Origin: Calditrichota bacterium
GTDB lineage: Bacteria; Zhuqueibacterota; Zhuqueibacteria; Zhuqueibacterales; Geothermadaptataceae
Assembly: GCA_008501765.1 (NCBI GenBank)
Contig: QQUE01000005.1
Coordinates: 1 to 51,515, forward strand
DNA length: 51,515 nucleotides
Direction of reading: 5' to 3'
The notes beneath the pieces are model-generated. The model had not been told where the DNA came from, ran no database searches, and was given only the letters and a program-made list of their open reading frames with translations. Positions 17,762-26,615 of this stretch are shown in pieces (within the stretch, counting starts at the first letter, position 1; every line of letters begins with the position of its first letter). Position numbers and translations under genes: made by a program.

Positions 17762-18418
17762 CTACTCTATTCTTATAAAATCCATATCAGCGCCGTGTTT
17801 ATACGCCATTTCGTGAACGCCATATTTGATCAGAAATTTTTGCAAATCTTCAGGCCCCGCGGTGAGCATGATGCTGCGGCCGTTGTTTTCGTGCCGGATT
17901 CGAATCTGGTTTTCTTTAATAAGATCCACAAGAAATTGCACGTTCATCCATCGAAATTCGAGCTTTTTCCCGTCGATTTCAACACGCGCAAATGTATGAA
18001 CAGGCACGAGATGCAGAGTCATCAATTCGTTACGATATTCCCAGTCCGCATAGTCGATGGCAAAAAAATCGGCGTACAGATCCGTTCCCAATCTCACTAA
18101 ATGGATATGAAATATTGTTTTGAATTGCGGCGCTTCTTTGGAATAGGCAATTACTTTGTAGGTGTGCTCATTCTTCACTTCGTCATCATCCAGATCTGCA
18201 AAGGCAGTGATTTTCTCAGGGAACGAGATTTCCCAAACAAGAGATTCAACATCATCGCTGCCTTTTTTGACTTTCTTGTTGGATTCAGCCCATTTCCCGA
18301 TGATGTGTTCATCGTGAACGAGTTTGTCTTTTGTGTACAGCGGATAAAAAGAGGTAATTAAACACCCGGGTAAAAACAGGGCCAGCAGGCAGCAGATTAA
18401 AACCGATTTTAATTTCAT
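17762..18418 (-). CDS. predicted lipoprotein of unknown function
   Basis: Protein of 218 residues with a type II signal peptide: a basic N-terminus, a hydrophobic core and the lipobox LPGC with Cys19. The mature part is charged and mixed alpha/beta without a recognised domain. Segments such as HIIGKWAESNKK, TYKVIAYSKE and HIHLVRLGTDLYADFFAID suggest a lipocalin-like or DUF-type beta structure, but this is only an impression. SD AGAGG precedes the ATG. The gene is separated from the kinase gene by the hairpin region and is divergent from the giant esterase gene. Attachment to a membrane is the only confident statement. Confidence 0.75.
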   Translation of the reverse strand: MKLKSVLICCLLALFLPGCLITSFYPLYTKDKLVHDEHIIGKWAESNKKVKKGSDDVESLVWEISFPEKITAFADLDDDEVKNEHTYKVIAYSKEAPQFKTIFHIHLVRLGTDLYADFFAIDYADWEYRNELMTLHLVPVHTFARVEIDGKKLEFRWMNVQFLVDLIKENQIRIRHENNGRSIMLTAGPEDLQKFLIKYGVHEMAYKHGADMDFIRIE

Positions 18419-18708
18419 GATTTGCCTCTTTTGCTATTGGTTCATAGTTTATTAAAAATTGTGGTAACAATCTATGCTATATTAAATAAAGACTCTTATT
18501 TTTTCGATGAACAGTGTGAATATGTCGATGAACGGCTTTGCGATGCGGCCCCTCAAAGTGATGGCATTGTTTTTGTAAACTTTCCGATAAACTTGACTTT
18601 ATAATAGCGAGCTGATCCGGTAAATTATTCAGCAAATTACCCTCAAAGCCGCTAAATATAGAGAGCTTGACAACTTTTAGAAATGACTTCTCAGGAGACA
18701 GACTGTTC

Positions 18709-21700
18709 ATGAACGAACGATACGTATTTATATGCGCTTTTTTAGCTGTTTTTATCCCTTCCTTACTTTTCGCCCAAACATCGGGCTTCTCAGACGACTT
18801 TAACAGCGGCACACTCGATCCGATCAATTGGCAGTTGGGCGATCACAGCGGTAATTTTTCGCAGGTTGAGAATAATCAACTGGCTTTGCGCTCGGTGGTG
18901 CAGAAAACTGGCTGGGTTTACTCGGCAAATGCCTATGATCTCGACGGTAAAAACATAACAATCAAAGTCATTCAGCCCAATAAAGATGGCTGCATCGGTC
19001 TTTCGCCGACGGTAAGTGGTACTGCTACGACTGGTTTTTACAGCGAACAGAACTGGTACCGTTTTTATAATTATCGCTCAGGCGATACCGGTCCCTATAA
19101 ATTATATGTGCAATGGCGGAAAAACGGTGCCGTTGGCGGATTGGATGTCGCAACAGGTGTGGATTTTCAGAGCAACTTTTATCTGCGGATTCGCAGCGAA
19201 AATCAACAAGTGTATTTTGAATACAGTTTTGATAACAGCACGTGGGAACTCGCTTACGATGAGCCATTTTCGTTGCCGGGATATTCGCTTTCGACGCCAC
19301 ATTTTATTGAAATTTCTGCGTACAGTACACCTTCAAACGGCGAATGGCTGGTCGATGATTTTGCCATCGAAAATATTAGTACAGCAGCAGACACAACTGC
19401 GCCGCAAATTCAAAATCTTGTGGCGACTCCGACAGTTACAGAGGCATCTTTATCCTGGGAAACGGATGAGCCGGCGACTTCGAGTATTTCCTGGGGTGAA
19501 ACCAGTGCTTATGGCAACAGCGCCGATGCCAGCATCACTTTGTTAAATTCTCATCAAATTACTTTAACAGGATTGCTGCCAGAAACGACGTATCATTTCC
19601 AGATTACAGCCACTGATGCGGCCGGGAACCAAAGTTTAAGCAGTGATTTTAGCTTCACGACGGACGCCGAACCAATTTCAAATGGCATCACGGATGATTT
19701 TAATTCCGGTGGCATTGATCCGGCTATTTGGGGATTGGGCAACAGCACGGGAAATCAAACTTATGTGAGCGCCGGTGAGTTGCACCTGGCATCTTCCAGC
19801 AAAAGCGGCTGGCTGTACACGCAAAATTCAGATGTTTTGCGCAATAAGTCGATCAGTCTCAAAGTGATTCATGCAAATGAAGACGGCGCCCTGGGGATTT
19901 CACCAACGCTGAGTCCGACAGCCACAAACGGATTTTATGGCGAAAATAACTGGTACCGTTTTTATAATTATCGCTCCTCTAGTTCCGGGACGTACAAATT
20001 ATACGTGCAATGGCGAAAAAACGGCGTCGTGGGTGGCCTCGATGTGGCCACCGATCAATTTTTCGACACCAATTTCTATCTGCGCATATTTGTCGATGAA
20101 ACAATGGTTTCATTTGATTATTCTTTTGATAACAGCACCTGGGTTTCTGCCTACGATGAACCTTTTGATCTGACAAATGTGACGATTGACGATCAATTTT
20201 ATACTGAACTTTCGGCGAATAATACTGCCTCAAACGGAGAGTGGATTGTCGACGATTTCGCCTGGGTGAGTTCACAAACCCAAAGCGACACAACGGCGCC
20301 GGTCATTTCGCAATTGCAGGTTTTGGCGATCACCGAATCTGCGGCAACAATTCAATGGCAGACCGATGAGCCGGCAACAGCGCAGGTTGAATATGGTTTA
20401 ACTTCGAGTTATGGCCAGTTTTCTCCGCTCAATAGCAGTTACCAAAATAGTCACAGCATTTCGGTTGAAAATTTGCTCGGTAATACGACCTATCATTTTC
20501 GCGTCAGCAGCCAGGATGCAGCAGGAAATTCCAGCGTATCCGCAGATAGTATTTTTACCACTCTCGCTGATGTGCAAGCGCCACTTATCTCAGGAATTAC
20601 AATCAACTCCGTTACAAAAAATAGTGTTAATTTGAGCTGGCAAACAGATGAATTCGCTTTCACGCGTGTCGAATATGGCGAGACTAATTTATACGGTGAA
20701 TTCACCGATTGGACGGTTGGCTCAGATACAAGCCATAACATTGTGCTGCAAAATCTGTTACCGGAGACGCTGTATCATTTTCGAATTTTGGCCAAAGATG
20801 CCGCGGCAAATGAAAGCGCCAGCGGCGATACGATTTTTACGACATTGAGCGAAGGGGCATTTTTTAGCGATAACTTTGACACCACACAAATCAATACCGA
20901 TAAATGGTTCATTGGTCAGAATAATGGCAATCAGAGTGCAATCGTCAATCAGCAATTGGAGCTGAAATCGACCAATGGCGAGACCGGCTGGGTAATCACT
21001 CAAGATGCATTTGTCGCGCGTCAATCCACAGCGCGGATGAAAATAACCCAGCCCAATGATGATGGAAATCTTGGAATTTCACCGACTTTCAGCGGCACGG
21101 CAAGTAATGGAATTTACCAGGAAGCGGCGTGGTATCGTTTTTATGTCTACCGCAGCAGTGGCGAAAATTTTTACCGGTTGTATGTGCAGTGGCGGAGAAA
21201 TGGCGCTGTCGGCGGTGTGGATGTCACTGGCAGCCTGCGGATTACCGGCGCTGTTTGGTTGCAGATGCGCTTCGATGACAGCCTGGTCTATTTTGATATG
21301 TCCCTCGACGGCACGGTCTGGCATTCGGTTTATAGCGAGCCATTTAATCTTGATAGCTGGACGCTCGATAGTGCATTTCATTATGAAATCGCCGGATACC
21401 GGACGGATACAAAAGGCGAAATGCGCGTCGATGATTTTTCTTTGTTGGATGGCTCGGCTGTTACTACAGTACCGGCTGCCGATTACCGTGTTTTGTTAGT
21501 TGGGAATTCGATTACCGAAGGTGTTGGCAGCAGTGATGGGCAAGGATTTCGACCGGGACTGCAGCAGCAACTCACCAACGCCGGTTATGATTTTACTTTC
21601 GTTGGCGCTGAAGGGAATTCCCCCTACAACGGCCATTTTTTTGCGGGAAAAGAGATTAACGATTTTTATCCGCAGAATTTTGGCAACGGTATCGGTTCCG

Positions 21701-22563
21701 GCCTGCACGATGTTGCCAATGCAATGCAAATCTACCAACCGAACGTGGTTATGATTCACCTCGGCACCAACGATTTGACGCTGGAAAACTATATCGCCCC
21801 CTACAGCGATGATGGCGGCGCCACATTCAACAGCAGCACCAGCGGTCAAATGGCCTCACTGATAAGTTACATTTTGCAATGGAGTGATGGTACAAATGGT
21901 GCGTTTCTTGAAAACATTTTTCTTAGTCAAATTATCCCTGGCAGCGACCGTATGGCTAAAATAAATTTACTTAATTCTGAGATTGGTAATTTGATACAGG
22001 ACTTTCAGAATGGCACAATCACCGGTTCAGCGGAAGCGATTCAAAACGTTGATCACTTTTCACCGATAAATGCTAATCCGGACCTGTTTACTTATAATGA
22101 GAATGACTACATGAGTGATTATTTGCACCCGAATGATTTGGGATATGGTGTGATGGCAGATACATATTTTAACGCTTTTTCAGCGCAGTTGCCAGTTCAG
22201 ACAGGCGGTGGAACCGGTAAAAGTAAAGGCCCAACTGAGCGAGAGACCAGCAGTCCGGGGCCAGTGCCAAACACATTTGCTTTGATGCAAAATTACCCAA
22301 ATCCGTTCGCACCGCAGCGTATTGTTTCAGGTACGACTATTGAGTTTCAACTGCCGGTTGCGGGCGAGGTGAAACTGGAAATTTTCAACATTCTCGGCCA
22401 GCATGTCACTACTTTGATCAATAACAATACCAGTGCCGGATTCCACAAAATCGCCTGGGACGGTCGTTCCCGCAATGGATTAACAGTCGCGCCGGGCATG
22501 TACTTTTACGTTTTGCAAAGCAAGGGATTTTCAGCGCGGAAGAAGCTGACAATTTTGCGATAG
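18709..22563 (+). CDS. giant secreted SGNH/GDSL hydrolase with LamG-like and Fn3 repeats
   Basis: Extracellular esterase of 1284 residues. A signal peptide (ending LLFAQ) is followed by a jelly-roll (LamG/concanavalin-like) domain of about 195 residues (27-224), Fn3 (227-320), a second jelly-roll (327-522), two Fn3 (525-712) and a third jelly-roll (716-914). The SGNH domain (about 923-1160) has the nucleophile Ser934 in GNSITEG, the GTND block and the Asp1137-x-x-His1140 pair in DYLHPND. The end (about 1186-1284) is a YPNPFAP-type sorting module. Typical substrates of such enzymes are acetylated polysaccharides; the jelly-roll domains probably bind glycans. The frame opens earlier at a TTG, but the ATG at 18709 follows AGGAG and starts at the signal peptide. 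The three jelly-roll copies arose by internal duplication. Confidence 0.9.
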   Translation: MNERYVFICAFLAVFIPSLLFAQTSGFSDDFNSGTLDPINWQLGDHSGNFSQVENNQLALRSVVQKTGWVYSANAYDLDGKNITIKVIQPNKDGCIGLSPTVSGTATTGFYSEQNWYRFYNYRSGDTGPYKLYVQWRKNGAVGGLDVATGVDFQSNFYLRIRSENQQVYFEYSFDNSTWELAYDEPFSLPGYSLSTPHFIEISAYSTPSNGEWLVDDFAIENISTAADTTAPQIQNLVATPTVTEASLSWETDEPATSSISWGETSAYGNSADASITLLNSHQITLTGLLPETTYHFQITATDAAGNQSLSSDFSFTTDAEPISNGITDDFNSGGIDPAIWGLGNSTGNQTYVSAGELHLASSSKSGWLYTQNSDVLRNKSISLKVIHANEDGALGISPTLSPTATNGFYGENNWYRFYNYRSSSSGTYKLYVQWRKNGVVGGLDVATDQFFDTNFYLRIFVDETMVSFDYSFDNSTWVSAYDEPFDLTNVTIDDQFYTELSANNTASNGEWIVDDFAWVSSQTQSDTTAPVISQLQVLAITESAATIQWQTDEPATAQVEYGLTSSYGQFSPLNSSYQNSHSISVENLLGNTTYHFRVSSQDAAGNSSVSADSIFTTLADVQAPLISGITINSVTKNSVNLSWQTDEFAFTRVEYGETNLYGEFTDWTVGSDTSHNIVLQNLLPETLYHFRILAKDAAANESASGDTIFTTLSEGAFFSDNFDTTQINTDKWFIGQNNGNQSAIVNQQLELKSTNGETGWVITQDAFVARQSTARMKITQPNDDGNLGISPTFSGTASNGIYQEAAWYRFYVYRSSGENFYRLYVQWRRNGAVGGVDVTGSLRITGAVWLQMRFDDSLVYFDMSLDGTVWHSVYSEPFNLDSWTLDSAFHYEIAGYRTDTKGEMRVDDFSLLDGSAVTTVPAADYRVLLVGNSITEGVGSSDGQGFRPGLQQQLTNAGYDFTFVGAEGNSPYNGHFFAGKEINDFYPQNFGNGIGSGLHDVANAMQIYQPNVVMIHLGTNDLTLENYIAPYSDDGGATFNSSTSGQMASLISYILQWSDGTNGAFLENIFLSQIIPGSDRMAKINLLNSEIGNLIQDFQNGTITGSAEAIQNVDHFSPINANPDLFTYNENDYMSDYLHPNDLGYGVMADTYFNAFSAQLPVQTGGGTGKSKGPTERETSSPGPVPNTFALMQNYPNPFAPQRIVSGTTIEFQLPVAGEVKLEIFNILGQHVTTLINNNTSAGFHKIAWDGRSRNGLTVAPGMYFYVLQSKGFSARKKLTILR

Positions 22564-22586
22564 TATCAAATGACGATAATTCTAAA

Positions 22587-22661
22587 ATTGATTCCATCAC
22601 TTCAAAGCGATGGAATCAATGGCTATCAATTTACAGCCGGGATTTAATGCCCGGCTTTTTT
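22587..22661 (+). terminator. tandem hairpins ending the esterase transcript
   Basis: First a perfect 12-bp stem (ATTGATTCCATC at 22587-22598 with 22609-22620). Then a perfect 7-bp stem AGCCGGG/CCCGGCT (22635-22641 with 22650-22656) followed by TTTTT. The second is a textbook intrinsic terminator for the gene ending at 22563. Confidence 0.85.
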
Positions 22662-22801
22662 ATTGTGAAAATTCGAGATTTGAATTAAATTGATACTACA
22701 TTAAAAATAAAAAAAAGCGAACGTCCAGGAGGTAACTGCGAAAATATCGCATTTTAAGCCAGTTTTACTGAAAACCAGCTCGCCCATCCATTAAAATTCT
22801 T

Positions 22802-22917
22802 ACATTGCCTCGATTTATTGCCAAAAACCAACTCATATTGCCTTGATTTTTTTAACTATTCTTCAATTATTGCCTTGACTTTTTTGCAAAAATACTGCTA
22901 TATTGCCCTGACTTTTT
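22802..22917 (+). repeat. four phased direct repeats upstream of the AAA ATPase gene
   Basis: The core ATTGCCYYGAYTTTTT recurs at 22804, 22837, 22869 and 22902, spaced 33, 32 and 33 bp. The last copy runs into the SD of the ATPase gene at 22931. About three helical turns separate the copies, which suits cooperative protein binding on one DNA face (operator or iteron-like). Copy 1 is the most degenerate. Confidence 0.7.
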
Positions 22918-22930
22918 AGAGGAGTAGGCA

Positions 22931-24253
22931 GTGTTTCGAAATATATATTTACATTTATCTGCGTGGGCCAGGCAAAAAGAGAAACGCAAAGTGCTTCTAA
23001 TCCGCGGTGCGCGGCAGGTTGGGAAAACGTATGCAATACGTGAGCTTGGAAAAAATTTTAAGCATTTTGTCGAAATAAACTTTGAAGAAGACAAACAAAC
23101 ACATGCCTTTTTTCAAGATTCTCTGAATCCTGTTACGATTGCAGAAAAACTATCCGTTTATTCGGGCACACCAATTCGCCCGGGTGAAACACTTCTCTTC
23201 TTTGATGAAATACAATCCTGTCCAAATGCCCTGCGATCACTTCGATTTTTTTACGAAAAAATGCCCGAGTTGAATGTTGCTGCCGCTGGTTCCTTACTGG
23301 AGTTTGCCCTTGCAGCACTGCCATCTTTCGGAGTGGGGCGTATTCGTTCTCTCTTCATGTATCCCTTATGTTTTGAAGAATTTCTCATCGCCATGGGCGA
23401 AGAAAAGCTGATCGATGAAATTAAAAATGCAACTGCAACCAGGCCGTTGTTAGTGCCATTTCATCAGAAACTCATCAATTATCTGAAGATTTTCCAAATA
23501 ATCGGGGGGCTGCCGGAGGTCGTGGCTTCCTACCTGGCCGACAAGGATATCCAGCAATGTTTTTTACTGCATGACGATATTATTACGACTTATCGGGATG
23601 ATTTTGCCAAATACAAAAAAAATGCATCTGCCTTGCGTTTGAATGAAGTGTTTAGCGCTGTTATGCAGCAGGCAGGCAGCAAGTTTAATTATTCCAGGAT
23701 CACTGCAAACGCATCCACACGTCCGCTCAAAGATGCCCTCATGTTGCTCATTCAGGCGGGCCTTGTTTATCCAATTTATCACACCGCTGCACGAGGAGTA
23801 CCGATTGGAGCGCAACTAAATCCTAAAAAATTTAAACTCATACCTTTTGATATGGGAATCTACCAACGATTGTCCGGACTAGATTTGAAAACGTACATGA
23901 CTTCGAATGATATTGATTTAATCAACAAGGGAAGCTTAGCTGAGATTTGTGCCGGGCTTGAGCTCATCCATTCTCAGCCAGTTACCAGAAAAGCTGAACT
24001 TTTTTACTGGCATCGTGAAGCGCGCGGCAGCAATGCAGAAATCGATTACTTGCTTGCACTCGGGCAGCAAATTATTCCGCTGGAGGTAAAAGCAGGTACG
24101 AAGGGACAAATGCAGAGTATGCATTTATTTATGCGTGAGCGGGAGTGTCGTGCCGGCTGGCGTGTCTCATTGGAAAATTATGCTCAAATAAATGGAATTA
24201 AAGTCTTACCGCTTTATGCCCTGAATATTTTTCTTAAAATATTGAACAAATGA
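22931..24253 (+). CDS. AAA ATPase with C-terminal DUF4143 (COG1373 type)
   Basis: Protein of 440 residues. The AAA_14 N-terminal ATPase has Walker A GARQVGKT (26-33), Walker B LLFFDE (88-93) and sensor-like AAAGSLLEFAL. The C-terminal DUF4143 region (about 200-400) ends with a possible PD-(D/E)xK nuclease-like core, Glu370-x-Asp372 and Glu385-Val-Lys387 in EIDYLL and PLEVKAG. The function of the family is unsettled; members occur as solitary genes in many bacteria and archaea and are often horizontally spread. The GTG start has GAGGAG 6 bases upstream. The phased repeats just upstream suggest its own control. Codon use is a little more AT-rich than the neighbouring secreted-protein genes. Confidence 0.9.
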   Translation: MFRNIYLHLSAWARQKEKRKVLLIRGARQVGKTYAIRELGKNFKHFVEINFEEDKQTHAFFQDSLNPVTIAEKLSVYSGTPIRPGETLLFFDEIQSCPNALRSLRFFYEKMPELNVAAAGSLLEFALAALPSFGVGRIRSLFMYPLCFEEFLIAMGEEKLIDEIKNATATRPLLVPFHQKLINYLKIFQIIGGLPEVVASYLADKDIQQCFLLHDDIITTYRDDFAKYKKNASALRLNEVFSAVMQQAGSKFNYSRITANASTRPLKDALMLLIQAGLVYPIYHTAARGVPIGAQLNPKKFKLIPFDMGIYQRLSGLDLKTYMTSNDIDLINKGSLAEICAGLELIHSQPVTRKAELFYWHREARGSNAEIDYLLALGQQIIPLEVKAGTKGQMQSMHLFMRERECRAGWRVSLENYAQINGIKVLPLYALNIFLKILNK

Positions 24254-24294
24254 TGTAGTTCGGAATTACCGCAATAAATCAAATCCATCCAAAA

Positions 24295-25056
24295 TCAAAA
24301 CCGCAGCGACAAACAACTCAGCCCGCCATCCAGTTTTTGGAACTCGGAAACATCCACTTCGATTGTCGGGTAACCGGCATCTTCAATCATTTTATTGGTT
24401 TTGGGAAATCCTGCCGGAACAAGAACGGTACCGTTTACCCAAAGGCAATTGGCGGCATAGCTTTCGTCTGCTTCAACCTGTAAAATATTGAAATTTTTAA
24501 ATTCATCCTTGTCGATAAATTTTCCACAAGCCAACAGATTGTTGTTCTCCAAATAGGAGACACCGGTTTTTAAATGCAGCACTTTTTCCAGCGTCACGCA
24601 AGATCCTGTCATCCTGTATTTTTCTAAAAAACTGATCATCTGCGCTGCTCCGGCAGGATTCGTTCTTTTAGAAATGCCAATAAAAAAGTGGGAACCAACC
24701 ATCAAAATGTCGCCCGCCTCCACCGTGCCCGGTGGTTCGATGGATTCAATGTGGGAATAGAAATCTGTAAGCGCATTTTTAATGGCTGCTGTTTCACCCC
24801 GGCGCGATTCAGCCCCCGGATTTGTGATGATGGCGCATTGAGGTGTGAGCAAAGCCGTGTCTTCGACAAATGTCGAATCCGGATAGTTTTCCTCGGCTTC
24901 GAGTATTGTGACTTCGAGGCCGCATGCTTGCAAGGCCTGAATGTACTCGTCGTGCTGCTGCAACGCTTTTTCATAGTCCGGTTGCCCGAGATTAGCTGTC
25001 GTGAGGCCGTGAATCATGTATGTGCATGGTGTTTTAACAAGGGCTTTCGCGAACAA
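24295..25056 (-). CDS. dimethylarginine dimethylaminohydrolase (DDAH) family
   Basis: Cytoplasmic enzyme of 253 residues of the guanidino-group-modifying superfamily. DDAH converts N-omega-methylated arginines to citrulline plus methylamine or dimethylamine. The catalytic residues sit exactly where Pseudomonas DDAH has them, offset by one: Glu113 (VEAGDIL), His161 (VLHLKTG) and Cys248 (GGLSCLSLRF), with Asp60/Asp66 in PDSTFVEDTA and Arg85/Arg86. Length (253) equals the family norm. The start is TTG with AAAGGA about 6 bases upstream. Related enzymes (arginine deiminase, agmatine deiminase) share the fold, but the length and motif spacing favour DDAH. It lies downstream of an AdiC-like antiporter and an MttB-like methyltransferase on the same strand. 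Confidence 0.88.
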   Translation of the reverse strand: MFAKALVKTPCTYMIHGLTTANLGQPDYEKALQQHDEYIQALQACGLEVTILEAEENYPDSTFVEDTALLTPQCAIITNPGAESRRGETAAIKNALTDFYSHIESIEPPGTVEAGDILMVGSHFFIGISKRTNPAGAAQMISFLEKYRMTGSCVTLEKVLHLKTGVSYLENNNLLACGKFIDKDEFKNFNILQVEADESYAANCLWVNGTVLVPAGFPKTNKMIEDAGYPTIEVDVSEFQKLDGGLSCLSLRF

Positions 25057-25095
25057 GAGTTTCCTTTCATTGATGTGGATAATTTATGAAGAATA

Positions 25096-25184
25096 ATGTG
25101 CCGCGCACTTATTCGTTTTTGTCAATCGCGAGAAATAATTTAAGCTTCTCAATTTTATTTATATCAGATAAGTGCGCGGCACAT
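25096..25184. repeat. 89-bp element with 17-bp perfect inverted ends
   Basis: ATGTGCCGCGCACTTAT (25096-25112) and its exact reverse complement (25168-25184) enclose 55 bp. A small palindrome TAGCGCGCTA follows immediately. The element fills most of the gap between the DDAH gene and the antiporter gene, both on the minus strand, and could form a cruciform or an mRNA hairpin between them. The arms lack a U-tract, so a plain terminator is not the best reading. Confidence 0.75.
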
Positions 25185-25201
25185 AGCGCGCTATTTCTTA
25201 A

Positions 25202-26509
25202 TTATTTTTCCATATGTTTCATCCAAATATAGGCAGGCAAGCCGGAAAGTAGCAAAATAAATCCATAATAAACAGTTTCTTCCCCGGCACCGATAATCGC
25301 CCAAACGGCGAAGATAAATCCCACAATATTGATGGTCATTTTTTTCACAAAAGCCGAAGTCACGATTTGACCTTTTGATTTTAGGAGAAATGACCATTGC
25401 GTCATCGCCGAGAAACAGTATGGAATCAAGGCTGTAAGCGTCGAAAGTAAAATGAGAATACCAAATTGTTTGACGAGGCTAAAATGATTGTTCAGAAAAA
25501 TGAGTATGATTGCTAAAATACTTGAAAAAATGACGCCAAATTGCGGTGCTCCATTTTTTGAAACCTTGGCGAACGCAACGGGGAATAGCCCATCATTGGC
25601 AGCCGCTTGCGGTATCTGGCCTTGCAATAAAATCCAGCCATTCATGGCGCCGAAGCACGCGATGGCCGTGGCTCCGGCTACCGCAAATCCTGCCCACGAT
25701 CCCCACAAAAGTGTGGCTGCATCGGCGTAAGGCGCCGCCGATATCTGTAGTTCCTGCGGGGCAACGAGTCCCATCACTGAAACAGAGCTCAAAATATAAA
25801 TCAATGCGACAAATAAAGTGCTGAAGAGTGTTGCACGGGGCACTGTGACACTTGCATTTTTAACTTTGTGGGAAACAATGGTACTCGATTCAAATCCAAG
25901 AAAAGCCCATAAAGTCAGTGTCGCGGTTGCTGTCAGTGCTGAAAAATTGCTATCACCGGTTAAATTAATTGGTGTGAAGTATTCCATCTGCCATTGTGAA
26001 AAACCCAACACCCCAATAGCGACTAATGGAATGAGTTTCAGCACGGTGGTCGCCATTTGCACATGCCCGATTTTTCGCAAATCCAATAAGTTTACAATGG
26101 TCAAAATAGCAATGGCGCCCGCAGCGGCGAATGAACCGGGGATTGTGTTTTCTTTCAAGATGGGAAAAAATACCGATAGTGCTCCGGTGAATGCGATTGC
26201 GATGGCGGCCACCGCAGCCCAAATGGAAATCCAGTAACCCCAGGCGACCCAAAACGCGGCAAAGGCTCCGAATCCTTCGTACGTGAAAGCGTATGGCCCG
26301 CCACCGCGGGGAATCTTTTTGCTCAAATCAGCGAAAACTGAGGCCAGGCACATAGCGCCAACAAAACTGAGAATCCATCCACCGATGCTGATGCTGCCGT
26401 AATGTGCCAAATTCGCCGGCAATAGAAAAATACCTGAGCCAACCATGTTGCCAACGATGAGGGCGGCGCAAAACCAAAAGCCGACGGTTTTTGTAGATGA
26501 TTTTTTCAT
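25202..26509 (-). CDS. APC-family amino acid permease, AdiC-like antiporter
   Basis: Membrane transporter of 435 residues with about 12 helices. The unwound first helix reads GNMVGSGIFLLPA (residues 20-32), close to the arginine/agmatine antiporter AdiC and related basic-amino-acid antiporters. The central LWAFLGFESSTI matches the helix-6 signature. The frame extends 27 codons upstream, but the ATG at 26509 has AAAGGA 7 bases before it and begins MKKSSTKTVG, a better N-terminus. Clustered with DDAH and an MttB-like enzyme, exchange of arginine, methylarginine or citrulline is an attractive inference; the specificity is not proven by sequence. Confidence 0.87.
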   Translation of the reverse strand: MKKSSTKTVGFWFCAALIVGNMVGSGIFLLPANLAHYGSISIGGWILSFVGAMCLASVFADLSKKIPRGGGPYAFTYEGFGAFAAFWVAWGYWISIWAAVAAIAIAFTGALSVFFPILKENTIPGSFAAAGAIAILTIVNLLDLRKIGHVQMATTVLKLIPLVAIGVLGFSQWQMEYFTPINLTGDSNFSALTATATLTLWAFLGFESSTIVSHKVKNASVTVPRATLFSTLFVALIYILSSVSVMGLVAPQELQISAAPYADAATLLWGSWAGFAVAGATAIACFGAMNGWILLQGQIPQAAANDGLFPVAFAKVSKNGAPQFGVIFSSILAIILIFLNNHFSLVKQFGILILLSTLTALIPYCFSAMTQWSFLLKSKGQIVTSAFVKKMTINIVGFIFAVWAIIGAGEETVYYGFILLLSGLPAYIWMKHMEK

Positions 26510-26615
26510 GAAGTTCCTTTGGAAAAAAATGCCACGGATTGCATGGATTGAACACTCATTTTTCTTTCTATTTAATCCATTTTCGATCAATGAAAACAGT
26601 GGCTAATAACAAAAA

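Larger units (their letters stand above)
22564..22930. other. 367-bp intergenic region with tandem hairpins and phased repeats
   Basis: Holds the hairpin pair after the esterase gene (22587-22661) and four phased direct repeats (22802-22917) before the AAA ATPase gene. The remaining part, about 22662-22800, shows nothing recognised. Confidence 0.6.

Noticed and set aside
22802-22930. CRISPR-like array from the phased repeats
   Set aside because: The repeated core is only about 16-18 bp, spacing is 32-33 bp with partly similar 'spacers', and no cas genes are near. Operator- or iteron-like repeats fit better.
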